In this document: in pieces, positions 52,008-59,913 of the stretch
Layout: every line of letters starts with the position of its first letter
Numbering within the stretch: position 1 is the first letter of the stretch
Assembly (NCBI GenBank): GCA_023397905.1
Contig: JAEWSZ010000034.1
Span: 86,770 to 150,769, forward strand
DNA: 64,000 nt
Source of the DNA: Bacillota bacterium
GTDB lineage: Bacteria > Bacillota > Clostridia > Acetivibrionales > DSM-1351
Direction of reading: 5' to 3'
Notes under the pieces: model-generated
Database searches by the model: none
The model's input: the letters and a program-made list of their open reading frames with translations, nothing else
Told to the model about the DNA's origin: nothing
Position numbers and translations under genes: made by a program

Positions 52008-52138
52008 AAAAGTGGGCAGGCGGCTTCATTATTCGTGAAGCCAGCCTGCTCAACAATAATTGGGATGACTATGACTTTATAGGCAGCCTCAAAAATGAAG
52101 ATGCGTTTTCCCGAATGAACGAATACAAGCCTGTATGA
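51944..52138 (+). pseudogene. Open protein-like tail in the -1 frame of the preceding gene
   Basis: 65 codons without stop, no ATG/GTG/TTG at a useful place. The last 50 residues (YGLDDTWDVKKWAGG, NNWDDYDFIGSLKNEDAFSR) have ordinary protein composition. It could be the original C-terminus of the 51357 gene displaced by a frameshift, a fragment of another gene, or a programmed -1 product; no classic slippery heptamer precedes the upstream stop. Confidence 0.4.
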
Positions 52139-52152
52139 CACAGGCTATTTTT
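52128..52152 (+). terminator. Rho-independent terminator
   Basis: Stem AGCCTGT/ACAGGCT, 5-base loop, then ATTTTTAT. It overlaps the end of the -1 frame tail. Confidence 0.6.
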
Positions 52153-52178
52153 ATACCCCGAAGGAGGTGTTTTCCGGT

Positions 52179-53081
52179 TTGTTTATATGGGATTTTGCCC
52201 TCGACAAGATCATGGATCAGCTCATCGACTGGCTCTATGGTCAGATTGTGGGCTTTCTCGGCAACTTTTTTTCACAGATGGGTAATATGGGCGTCGAGTT
52301 GTTCGACATGAGCTGGGTACAGTCCATTGTCCTGTTTTTTTCTTATCTGGCTTGGGCGTTGTATGCTACCGGCCTCGTAGTGTCGGCCTTTGAAACCGGA
52401 ATCGAATATCAAAACGGCCGCGGCAGCATTAAGGATGCAGCCTTAAACGCCATTAAAGGCTTTATGGCCGTGTCACTTTTTACCGTTGCTCCGGTAGAGC
52501 TATTTAAGCTGTCGGTCAATTTACAGAGCAGCCTCACGGCAGGAATTACCGGTTATGGACAGAACTTCGCAGATATGGCGAAAGGCATTCTGTCCGGACT
52601 CGGAAGCGGGTCGGATATCAGTGGTGCCATGAGCTCTGGCGCCTTTGGGGGACTTGCCACAATCACCAACCCCATTATGATGCTGTTTATCATTGTTCTC
52701 ATGGGCTATGCGGTAATCAAGGTATTTTTCTCAAACCTGAAGCGCGGCGGCATTCTGCTGATTCAGATCTCTGTTGGAAGCCTGTATATGTTCTCCGTCC
52801 CCCGCGGCTATATCGACGGTTTTGTGCAGTGGTGCAAGCAGATCATCGGCCTCTGCCTGACGACCTTTTTACAGGCGACCATCCTCACGGCAGGACTGAT
52901 GGTTCTCAAAGATCACGCCCTGCTGGGACTTGGGCTAATGCTGTCGGCTGGCGAGGTGCCGAGGATTGCTGGAGCATTCGGACTGGACACCTCCACCAAG
53001 GCTAACCTGATGTCTGCGGTATACACGGCGCAAGCTGCCGTCAACACGACTCGCACGGTGATTCAGGCTGTAGCCAAATAG
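52179..53081 (+). CDS. VirB6/TrbL-like polytopic T4SS protein
   Basis: 300 residues from TTG 52179, eleven bases after AAGGAGG (a GTG at 52167 lies on that site). Amphipathic N-terminus (DKIMDQLIDWLYGQIVGFLG), then six to seven hydrophobic segments spread from about 45 to 265. This is the TrbL/VirB6-like protein type of Gram-positive conjugation systems, thought to form the membrane channel. Confidence 0.78.
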   Translation: MFIWDFALDKIMDQLIDWLYGQIVGFLGNFFSQMGNMGVELFDMSWVQSIVLFFSYLAWALYATGLVVSAFETGIEYQNGRGSIKDAALNAIKGFMAVSLFTVAPVELFKLSVNLQSSLTAGITGYGQNFADMAKGILSGLGSGSDISGAMSSGAFGGLATITNPIMMLFIIVLMGYAVIKVFFSNLKRGGILLIQISVGSLYMFSVPRGYIDGFVQWCKQIIGLCLTTFLQATILTAGLMVLKDHALLGLGLMLSAGEVPRIAGAFGLDTSTKANLMSAVYTAQAAVNTTRTVIQAVAK

Positions 53082-53100
53082 CGGAGAAAGGAAGAAGCCT

Positions 53101-53772
53101 ATGAAATTTATTTATGTGGCGTCCCCCTATGCCGGGGACGTGGAACGAAATATCAGGTTTGCCAAACAAGCATGCCGTTATGTGATGGAACAGGGGCATG
53201 CTTTTTTTGCGCCCCACCTGCTGTACCCGAAGCTGCTTGATGATACCAATCAATTGGAGCGTCAGGCAGGACTGGATATGGGACTCGCCATACTTTCCCG
53301 ATGCGACGAGCTATGGGCGTGTGGCGAGCGAATGAGTCCCGGCATGATTCAGGAAATTGAGCAGGCAGAAAAGCTCGGTATACCTATCCGGTATCTCTCC
53401 ACGGAACAAATTCTCAATGGGCAGAAGCCCGTATATGCAATATGGGCAAAAGTGCAGTCGGATGGTCCGCTTGCGGGACAGGCTGGTTTTTTATGTGAAA
53501 ACAGAAAACGGCTTGTTTTCTCTTCGCAACAGGAAGCAGAAACCAGAATTCGGAACATTCACAATATATGCCCAAGCATTGCGTCAATTGCCGATTATGA
53601 ATGCGTAGTTTATCCCGCCGAATACGCATCGGATCGAAAAGTGCATCTGGAAACGCTCATGTCCCCGGATTTAAATCCTGATTTGGATTTCGACCAGGAC
53701 GGCTGTACTGGGATAGAAAAGGCTCCCGGTCAAAGCGGCCAGAGTATGCCCGGAATGTCAGGATTGCAATAA
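53101..53772 (+). CDS. DUF4406-like (nucleoside deoxyribosyltransferase fold) protein
   Basis: 223 residues. KFIYVASPYAGDVERNIRFA at the N-terminus, HAFFAPHLLYPKLLDD and a SRCDELWACGERMSPGM segment match DUF4406, a family related to nucleoside 2-deoxyribosyltransferases. The C-terminal third is a separate small alpha/beta unit. Ends with Gln/Gly/Met-rich GQSMPGMSGLQ. Stop overlaps the methyltransferase start (TAATG). May act on nucleotides or modified DNA precursors. Confidence 0.72.
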   Translation: MKFIYVASPYAGDVERNIRFAKQACRYVMEQGHAFFAPHLLYPKLLDDTNQLERQAGLDMGLAILSRCDELWACGERMSPGMIQEIEQAEKLGIPIRYLSTEQILNGQKPVYAIWAKVQSDGPLAGQAGFLCENRKRLVFSSQQEAETRIRNIHNICPSIASIADYECVVYPAEYASDRKVHLETLMSPDLNPDLDFDQDGCTGIEKAPGQSGQSMPGMSGLQ

Positions 53773-55799
53773 TGCTGACGCTGGGGAGCCTCTTCGATGG
53801 TATCGGAGGTTTCCCGCTGGCGGCGGTCCATAACGGTGTCACACCGATATGGGCAAGCGAAATCGAAGCCTTTCCCATCGAAGTTACAAAAATACGATTC
53901 CCCAGCATGGTACATGTTGGGGACATAACAAAGTTGAACGGAGCAACGCTGCCTCCCGTGGATATCCTCTGCGGAGGTAGCCCGTGTCAGGATCTTTCCA
54001 TAGCGGGTCAGCGCGCCGGACTTGCCGGAGAACGCTCCGGCCTTTTTATGGAGCAGGTCAGAATCGCAAAGGAGATGAGAAAAGCCGATGAACAGCGAGA
54101 TATACCAGCTCACCTTGTTCGACCTCGATTCCTCGTTTGGGAAAACGTGCCCGGAGCATTCAGCTCCTCAGATTCCGAGGATTTCCGTGCGGTCCTCGAA
54201 GAAATTGTCCGAATTAAGGACAGTGCCTGTCATGTGCCTCGACCTGACGACGGGACATGGCAATCTGCTGGGGCAATCGTACTGGGAGATGAATTCAGCT
54301 TGGCTTGGCGAGTGCTGGACGCTCAATACTGGGGCGTCGCCCAGCGCCGCCGTCGCATCTTCCTTGTCGCGGATTTTGGAGGCAGACCCGCACCCCAAAT
54401 ACTATTTGAGCAGGACAGCCTGCTTGGGTATTCTACGGCGGGCGGAGGCCCGAGGCAAACAACTGCCGCCCCAGCTCAAGGAGGCGCTGATGGTGCAGGC
54501 GGGACTTGCCTGAACCCATGGGATGTCCAGAACCGCCACATTTTTGAGGATGGTGGAACATGGTCATCGCTCTACAGCGGCGAGGGAGTCGGACATGAGT
54601 ATATCAAAGCAGAAGAAAAAACGGCCGTAGCCTTTGCTGCCAATCAGCGAGATGAGGTGCGGAATTTATTTGACATCGCAGGAGCTTTGAATGCACAGCC
54701 CGGCATGAAGCAACAGACTTTTGTGGCGGAAACGAGCTGCCTCAATGGATGGGACACGCAACAGAGCCGGATATTCCTTCCGGATGGGGTAGCTCCGACA
54801 CTGGCCGGAGCGGATGGCGGCGGAGGGCGTAACCCAGCGGGACTGCTATTCGCGGCGGGCTTTTGCGCGGGCGCCGGCCCCACGGCAGGCGGAATCGGCT
54901 ACAGCGAAGATCTCTCACCCACGCTAAAAGCATCCGAAAGCGGCACCAACATGGTGCCGGCCATCCTCTGCCTCAACGATCAGGGGGGCAGTCAGATGCA
55001 TTGCACTGAGGACATCATTGGAACACTGCGTGCTCAGGAGCATGGACATCAGCCTTTGGTGCTGGCAAATCAGCAAGGCGGTGCGGAGATTGGGAAGGGC
55101 CTTTGCCCCACCATTACCTCGGCGGCGGGAACCTCCGGCAACAATCAGCCCGTATTATTTGAAAACCACGGTATCGACAGCCGGTACACCGGTCCCCACG
55201 CTGTGGCCCCCACCATGTCGGCTCGTTATGGGACAGGCGGAAACAACCAGCCTTTAATATCACAACCCGATGAGGTCATTTGCATTGCCGGCAACACTAT
55301 CGACCGGGAACCGGAAAACGGCGGCAACGGTCTCGGCTGTCAACCTGATCTCGCTTATACGCTTACCGGAGCGGATCGCCATGCCGTATACAGCCGCCAG
55401 CGCAGCGATGAGTTTTTGAAAAACGATGTGATCGCCACCCAAAGCGCTCGGCAGCATAAGGACGCCACCGACCTCGTCTGCCAGCCCTATCAGGAAACAG
55501 TGGGGACCATCGGCTACAGCGACCATAAGGGTGTCAACAACCAGTTCGTGTCCGATGACAAGTGCATTATAGTGCGCCGCAAGCTGATCCGCAGGCTGAC
55601 GCCGCTGGAGTGCGAACGGCTCCAAGGCTACCCGGACGGCTGGACGGACATTCCCGGCGCATCGGATAGCGCCCGGTACAAGGCGCTGGGCAATAGCGTG
55701 GCGATCCCCTGTGTGGACTTTGTCCTACGGGGTATCGCCTATTTTTTATTCAGAATTAAAAATCAGGAGGAAAACAATTTATGGGATGCTGGGGAATAA
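53772..55799 (+). CDS. C5-cytosine DNA methyltransferase with inserted repeat region
   Basis: 675 residues. Motif I LGSLFDGIGGFPLAA, motif IV GGSPCQDLS with catalytic Cys (about residue 75), motif VI VWENVPG (about 122), motif VIII QRRRRIFLVADF (about 195). Motifs IX-X are at the C-terminus (RRLTPLECERLQGYPDGW, ALGNSVAIPC). Between VIII and IX, about 370 residues replace the usual target-recognition domain with degenerate Gly/Asn-rich repeats. Usual length of the family is 300-450. A second ORF overlaps residues 106-247 in another frame. Would protect or mark the element's DNA. Confidence 0.9.
   Translation: MLTLGSLFDGIGGFPLAAVHNGVTPIWASEIEAFPIEVTKIRFPSMVHVGDITKLNGATLPPVDILCGGSPCQDLSIAGQRAGLAGERSGLFMEQVRIAKEMRKADEQRDIPAHLVRPRFLVWENVPGAFSSSDSEDFRAVLEEIVRIKDSACHVPRPDDGTWQSAGAIVLGDEFSLAWRVLDAQYWGVAQRRRRIFLVADFGGRPAPQILFEQDSLLGYSTAGGGPRQTTAAPAQGGADGAGGTCLNPWDVQNRHIFEDGGTWSSLYSGEGVGHEYIKAEEKTAVAFAANQRDEVRNLFDIAGALNAQPGMKQQTFVAETSCLNGWDTQQSRIFLPDGVAPTLAGADGGGGRNPAGLLFAAGFCAGAGPTAGGIGYSEDLSPTLKASESGTNMVPAILCLNDQGGSQMHCTEDIIGTLRAQEHGHQPLVLANQQGGAEIGKGLCPTITSAAGTSGNNQPVLFENHGIDSRYTGPHAVAPTMSARYGTGGNNQPLISQPDEVICIAGNTIDREPENGGNGLGCQPDLAYTLTGADRHAVYSRQRSDEFLKNDVIATQSARQHKDATDLVCQPYQETVGTIGYSDHKGVNNQFVSDDKCIIVRRKLIRRLTPLECERLQGYPDGWTDIPGASDSARYKALGNSVAIPCVDFVLRGIAYFLFRIKNQEENNLWDAGE
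54088..54513 (+). CDS. Overprinted ORF inside the methyltransferase gene
   Basis: 141 residues in the +1 frame relative to the methyltransferase. MNSEIYQLTLFDLDSSFGKT at the start and YYLSRTACLGILRRAEARGK near the end match, from memory, a small protein family found next to or within C5-methyltransferase genes of Bacillota phages and mobile elements (QLTLFD start, Ser/Thr-rich middle, KYYLS end). AAAGGAG lies 13 bases before ATG 54088. Both frames look protein-like over 426 bases. Translation is not proved; the similarity elsewhere could partly be a shadow of methyltransferase conservation. Confidence 0.5.
   Translation: MNSEIYQLTLFDLDSSFGKTCPEHSAPQIPRISVRSSKKLSELRTVPVMCLDLTTGHGNLLGQSYWEMNSAWLGECWTLNTGASPSAAVASSLSRILEADPHPKYYLSRTACLGILRRAEARGKQLPPQLKEALMVQAGLA
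54785..55380 (+). repeat. Degenerate repeats in the methyltransferase insertion
   Basis: Six units with the pattern [PGY]T[LIM]-x-[AG]-x-x-G-x-x-x-N-x-P, beginning near 54788, 54911, 55018, 55102, 55202 and 55352 (APTLAGADGGGG, SPTLKASESGTN, GTLRAQEHGH, CPTITSAAGTSGNN, APTMSARYGTGGNN, AYTLTGADRH). Spacing varies from 84 to 150 bases. Confidence 0.6.
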
Positions 55800-56353
55800 C
55801 CGCTTTTGAATCGGATGCCGGACTGGATGCGGTAGACTTTATCAGAAGCAATCTGCCGGAGGATGGAAAGCTGGAGCTTGGAAAAATCATTGAAGCCATG
55901 AAAAAGAATGAATGTCGTATGCCTGACGTAACGAACGGTGAATCTCACACCGGACCTATGGCATTGGCTGAAATCATGGTGAAATTTCTCGACCAGGATT
56001 TCAGTGAACTGGACTATGACGAGGAATGGGCGGCAAACGATAATAAGTTCAGCTCCATGACATCCTTCACCGCCACCAAAGAATCCATCCAATGGCTCCG
56101 GGACTATGTCTCCGATACGCTAATAAACAAAATGAAGGATGCGGAGTTTAGAAAAAAATGTGGTGAAAACTGGGGAGGCTGGTTTGAGGAAAAGGACTGG
56201 CACGGCTGGCAAAACCATATGTCAACACTTGTTAGCCGCTTGGATTCACTTCTTGCATCTTCGGAAAGCCAATTGGAGCTGATCCAGCCACCGGAGCAGA
56301 CAAACGACCTGTCCTGCGACCACTGCGGCTATACCCAGCACATCCAATGTTAG
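55781..56353 (+). CDS. DUF4259-like protein
   Basis: 190 residues, MGCWGITAFESDAGLDAVDF at the start as in DUF4259, a family of uncharacterised proteins of defence and mobile regions. Acidic, helical; a C-terminal CDHCGYTQHIQC could bind zinc. Overlaps the methyltransferase end by 19 bases, AGGAGG before the ATG. Confidence 0.72.
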   Translation: MGCWGITAFESDAGLDAVDFIRSNLPEDGKLELGKIIEAMKKNECRMPDVTNGESHTGPMALAEIMVKFLDQDFSELDYDEEWAANDNKFSSMTSFTATKESIQWLRDYVSDTLINKMKDAEFRKKCGENWGGWFEEKDWHGWQNHMSTLVSRLDSLLASSESQLELIQPPEQTNDLSCDHCGYTQHIQC

Positions 56354-56365
56354 GAGGAATCAAAT

Positions 56366-56623
56366 ATGTATTTATACCCTGACAACCTGAAAGCGAAGGC
56401 CACCCTGTGGCTGTGGGAACTGAGAGACATCGGCATCATCGGTGTAGGCCTTTTATTCTCTGTGTTCGCACTGGCGCAGCTCCGTTTTTTGCCGCCCATC
56501 GTCCTCACAGCACTCTACGCCTTTTTATCTATCCGCTTTGAGGATACTAGCATTCTCGACTTTATCCGCTGCGCCTTTTTCTACTTTATCGGGCGCCAGC
56601 AGCTTTATGAATGGAGGGCGTGA
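56366..56623 (+). CDS. VirB3/PrgI-like small membrane protein
   Basis: 85 residues with two hydrophobic helices (about 23-40 and 43-58) and a conserved-type C-terminal FFYFIGRQQLYEWR. Position directly before VirB4-like genes and size match PrgI/VirB3 of Gram-positive T4SSs. Confidence 0.7.
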   Translation: MYLYPDNLKAKATLWLWELRDIGIIGVGLLFSVFALAQLRFLPPIVLTALYAFLSIRFEDTSILDFIRCAFFYFIGRQQLYEWRA

Positions 56624-56624
56624 T

Positions 56625-57212
56625 ATGAACAGAAAAGAAAAAAAGGTGGCAAAGGAAAAGCTGTCCACCCGCCAACTCATGGGCATCGCAGATATTATCG
56701 ATTACAGTCTGGTGACCAGCCATGGAGGGCTGGTGTTTTTTATGATCAAGCCAACCAACATCAGTGTACTATCCGATGCCAGTGTCGCAGCAAGGATCTA
56801 TGCGCTTATGAATGTTCTCAAGGGTATCGCAGAGATTGAAATGCTCTGCCTAAACTCCCGTGAAAATTTTGAGGATAACAAAAACTTTCTGCGCCGGAGG
56901 ATTGAAGTCGAGCAAAATCCAGTCATCCAAAAACTCCTCCAGCAGGACATGGCAAACCTGGACCGGATGCAGGTGCAGATGGCAACCGCGCGGGAATTTC
57001 TTATCATCATCCGGCTCAGAGATGAAAAAGAAGCCGACGTCCTTCCATACCTCTCACGAATTGAAAAGAGCCTGAAGGATCAAGGGTTCACTGCGCACCG
57101 GGCGGACAATATGGACATCAAGCGACTCCTGGGCGTTTACTATGAGCAGAACGTTACAACCGAAAAATATGAGGACAACGACGGAGAACGCTGGATTATT
57201 CTCGGGGAATAA
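56625..57212 (+). CDS. VirB4-associated N-terminal-domain protein (TraC-like)
   Basis: 195 residues from ATG 56625, two bases after the previous gene. Soluble, alpha/beta: DIIDYSLVTSHGGLVFFMIK, SVAARIYALMNVLKGIAEIE and KRLLGVYYEQNVTTEKY. This resembles the substrate/membrane-contact domain that precedes the ATPase core in VirB4 proteins, here as a separate gene. Confidence 0.6.
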   Translation: MNRKEKKVAKEKLSTRQLMGIADIIDYSLVTSHGGLVFFMIKPTNISVLSDASVAARIYALMNVLKGIAEIEMLCLNSRENFEDNKNFLRRRIEVEQNPVIQKLLQQDMANLDRMQVQMATAREFLIIIRLRDEKEADVLPYLSRIEKSLKDQGFTAHRADNMDIKRLLGVYYEQNVTTEKYEDNDGERWIILGE

Positions 57213-57230
57213 GAGCATCTCAATGAATAG

Positions 57231-57273
57231 GCCGTAAGGAGGCACCTTGCGGCTAACCGACATGGGAGCCTCC
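57231..57273 (+). promoter_or_regulatory. Mutually exclusive leader hairpins before virB4
   Basis: GCCGTAAGG (57231-57239) pairs with CCTTGCGGC (57245-57253). Alternatively GGAGGC (57238-57243) pairs with GCCTCC (57268-57273). The two structures cannot coexist. They lie between genes 56625 and 57299, just before the AGGAGG site at 57284-57290. Possible translation control; a structural coincidence is also possible. Confidence 0.35.
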
Positions 57274-57298
57274 AACGGCAAAGTAGGAGGTATTTTTC

Positions 57299-59128
57299 AT
57301 GCCAAAAGGCAGTAAAAACAAAACAAACTTATCTGCGGAGGATACCAAGATTAAGGATTTCCTCGATATGATCGCGCCGGGCGTCATAAAGTTTCAGACA
57401 GATCATTTCGTCTGCGGAAACACTTTCCGCTGTGTGTGGGCCTTGCGGGAATACCCCACCAGCACCTCCGAGCAGGCGATCCTGCGGCACCTCGGAGAAA
57501 AAGACGGCGTTACTCTGCGCATCTATACCCGGCAAGTGACGGCGGCTGAGGAAAAAAAGATCATCCATAACGCGGCCAACAAAAACCGTATGAGCAGAAG
57601 CAGCACCAACGATCTCCAGCAAACGATTACCGCCGAAAGCAACCTACAGGACGTGGTGACGCTGGTATCCTCCATGCACCGGAACCGCGAACCGCTCCTG
57701 CACTGCGCCGTCTACATCGAGCTGACTGCTCACGATCCGGATGAACTGAAGCTACTCCAGACGGATGTGCTGACAGAGCTGGTGCGCTCGAAGCTCAATG
57801 TGGATCGCTTGCTGCTCCGCCAGCGCGAGGGGTTTCTCTCGGTGGGACCGGCCGGTTGGAATGTGTTCGGAAGCCAGTTTGAGCGAGTCCTGCCGGCCAG
57901 CTCCGTTGCTAACCTCTATCCCTTTAATTACTCAGGAAAGACCGATCCTCACGGTTTTTATCTTGGCCGGGACAAATTTGGGAGCAATGTCATCGCGGAC
58001 TTTGATCAGCGCGACGATGACAAGACCAACGCAAATATCCTAATACTCGGCAACAGCGGCCAGGGTAAATCGTATCTTCTGAAGCTAATTCTCTGTAACC
58101 TCCTGGAATCCGGTAAGCGCGTTCTTTGCCTTGATCCCGAGCACGAATATGTTGAACTCGCCATAAAACTCGGCTGTTTTGTCGATCTTATGAGCGGACA
58201 ATATCTTATAAATCCTCTTGAACCCAAGAGTTGGGATGATGGCGGTGACGCTGGTGATGAGGATGCGCCTCAGACTTTCCGTCAGAAGACAAAGCTCAGC
58301 CAGCATATCTCTTTCCTCAAAGACTTTTTCAGATGCTATAAGGATTTTTCCGACCGCCAAATTGACGTGATTGAAATCCTGCTGGGCAGACTCTATGAAA
58401 AATGGAACATCAGCGACCGTACAGATTTCAGCAGGCTGACCGCCAACGACTATCCCATCCTCTCCGACCTGTATGCACTGATTGAGGACGAGTACAAGGG
58501 CTACGATTCTGCGAAGTATCAGCTTTATACTGCCGAGCTCTTGCAGGAAATCCTGCTGGGGCTTCACTCCATGTGCCAGGGCGCGGAGAGCAAGTTCTTC
58601 AACGGTCACACCAACGTAACGTCAGACCGTTTTATCGTGTTCGGCGTTAAGGGACTGTTACAAGCCAGCAAAAACGTGAAGAATGCCCTGCTGTTCAACG
58701 TGCTGTCCTTTATGTCCGATAAGCTGCTGACCGAGGGCAACACCGCCGCCAGCATCGACGAGCTGTATCTGTTCCTCACCAATCTCACCGCCATCGAGTA
58801 CATCCGCAACTTCATGAAGCGTGTGCGCAAGAAGGAGTCGGCTGTTATTCTGGCCTCGCAAAACCTCGAAGACTTCAACATCGAGGGCATCCGGGAACTG
58901 ACCAAGCCGCTGTTTTCTATCCCAACCCATGCTTTTCTCTTCAACGCCGGAAACATTGACAAGCATTTTTATATCGATTCCCTTCAACTGGAGGAATCGG
59001 AGTACAACCTGATCCGCTTCCCCCAGCGTGGCGTCTGCCTCTACAAATGCGGAAACGAGAGGTACAACCTCGCCGTCCACGCCCCGGCGTACAAGGAGAA
59101 GTTGTTCGGAAAGGCAGGCGGGCGATGA
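57299..59128 (+). CDS. VirB4/TraE-like conjugation ATPase
   Basis: 609 residues. N-terminal domain (about 1-200), then the ATPase with Walker A ILGNSGQGKSYLLKLIL (about residue 250), CLDPEHEYVELAIKLG, Walker B SIDELYLFLTN (about 485) and the arginine/Gln motif ILASQNLEDF. Energises the T4SS channel at the membrane. GGAGG upstream of ATG 57299. Overlaps the next gene (ATGA). Confidence 0.92.
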   Translation: MPKGSKNKTNLSAEDTKIKDFLDMIAPGVIKFQTDHFVCGNTFRCVWALREYPTSTSEQAILRHLGEKDGVTLRIYTRQVTAAEEKKIIHNAANKNRMSRSSTNDLQQTITAESNLQDVVTLVSSMHRNREPLLHCAVYIELTAHDPDELKLLQTDVLTELVRSKLNVDRLLLRQREGFLSVGPAGWNVFGSQFERVLPASSVANLYPFNYSGKTDPHGFYLGRDKFGSNVIADFDQRDDDKTNANILILGNSGQGKSYLLKLILCNLLESGKRVLCLDPEHEYVELAIKLGCFVDLMSGQYLINPLEPKSWDDGGDAGDEDAPQTFRQKTKLSQHISFLKDFFRCYKDFSDRQIDVIEILLGRLYEKWNISDRTDFSRLTANDYPILSDLYALIEDEYKGYDSAKYQLYTAELLQEILLGLHSMCQGAESKFFNGHTNVTSDRFIVFGVKGLLQASKNVKNALLFNVLSFMSDKLLTEGNTAASIDELYLFLTNLTAIEYIRNFMKRVRKKESAVILASQNLEDFNIEGIRELTKPLFSIPTHAFLFNAGNIDKHFYIDSLQLEESEYNLIRFPQRGVCLYKCGNERYNLAVHAPAYKEKLFGKAGGR

Positions 59129-59913
59129 ATATTGTGGGATATGGAGGCGGAACCAACTCAACCGCTATGCTCATCGGCATGTACCACCGAGACATACCCG
59201 TGGATCTGATCCTGTTTTCCGACACCGGCTGTGAGCAGCCCCACACCTATGGATACCTGCCCGTCATGGAGAAATGGCTCCTTGCGCATGGGATGCCGGG
59301 CATCACCACAGTGGAGTACCTTGACCAGAACGGCAACCGACTGACGCTGGAGGATGAGTGCCTCCGCTCCGGTACACTGCCAGCCCTTGCCTACGGATAC
59401 AAAAAATGCTCTCTCAAGCACAAAGTCGGACCGCAGGACAAATTCTGCAATCATCACCAGCCCTGCCTTGATATATGGGCAGCGGGAGAGCGTGTCACGA
59501 AGTATATCGGCTTTGATGCCGGCGAAGAATACCGGCGATATAACGCCGCCATTTACGACATGCAGGACAAAAAGTACAAAAAGGAATACCCGCTCATCGA
59601 TTGGGGCTGGTTTCGGGAGGACTGCATCGCCGCAATCGGACAGGAGGGCCTGCCGCTTCCGGGCAAGTCCTCCTGCTTTTTTTGTCCCAGCATGAAGAAG
59701 CATGAAATCCGTACCCTCTATCATCAGCACCGGGCCTTGTACGACCGCGCCATTGCCATTGAGGATGGCGCAAAGCCGAATCTCATCACCGTAAAAGGTC
59801 TCGGCCGGGACTGGTCATGGAGCAATTTTGTGGAGGCAGATAAAAAGCAAATCGCAATGTGCTGGATGTTCCCCGAGTACGATATGCCCTGCGGCTGTTT
59901 TGATGGGGATTAA
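59125..59913 (+). CDS. PAPS reductase-like (PP-loop) protein
   Basis: 262 residues from ATG 59125. N-terminal PP-loop-like ATP-binding motif YGGGTNSTAM with LILFSDTGCEQPHTYGY. Cys residues in a cluster: KKCSLKHKVGPQDKFCNHHQ, and SCFFCPSMKKHEI which also looks metal binding. Belongs to the adenine-nucleotide alpha-hydrolase group with CysH and DndC; proteins of this kind occur in phages and conjugative elements with unknown substrates. Sulfur transfer to nucleic acid or nucleotide is a guess. Confidence 0.75.
   Translation: MNIVGYGGGTNSTAMLIGMYHRDIPVDLILFSDTGCEQPHTYGYLPVMEKWLLAHGMPGITTVEYLDQNGNRLTLEDECLRSGTLPALAYGYKKCSLKHKVGPQDKFCNHHQPCLDIWAAGERVTKYIGFDAGEEYRRYNAAIYDMQDKKYKKEYPLIDWGWFREDCIAAIGQEGLPLPGKSSCFFCPSMKKHEIRTLYHQHRALYDRAIAIEDGAKPNLITVKGLGRDWSWSNFVEADKKQIAMCWMFPEYDMPCGCFDGD

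Noticed and set aside
53772..55799. Diversity-generating retroelement acting on the methyltransferase repeats
   Set aside because: No reverse transcriptase gene and no template/variable repeat pair was seen in the window.
57262..57315. 17-codon ORF overlapping the virB4 start (MGASNGKVGG..)
   Set aside because: Too short, and GGAGGC is 19 bases upstream; not enough support as a gene.
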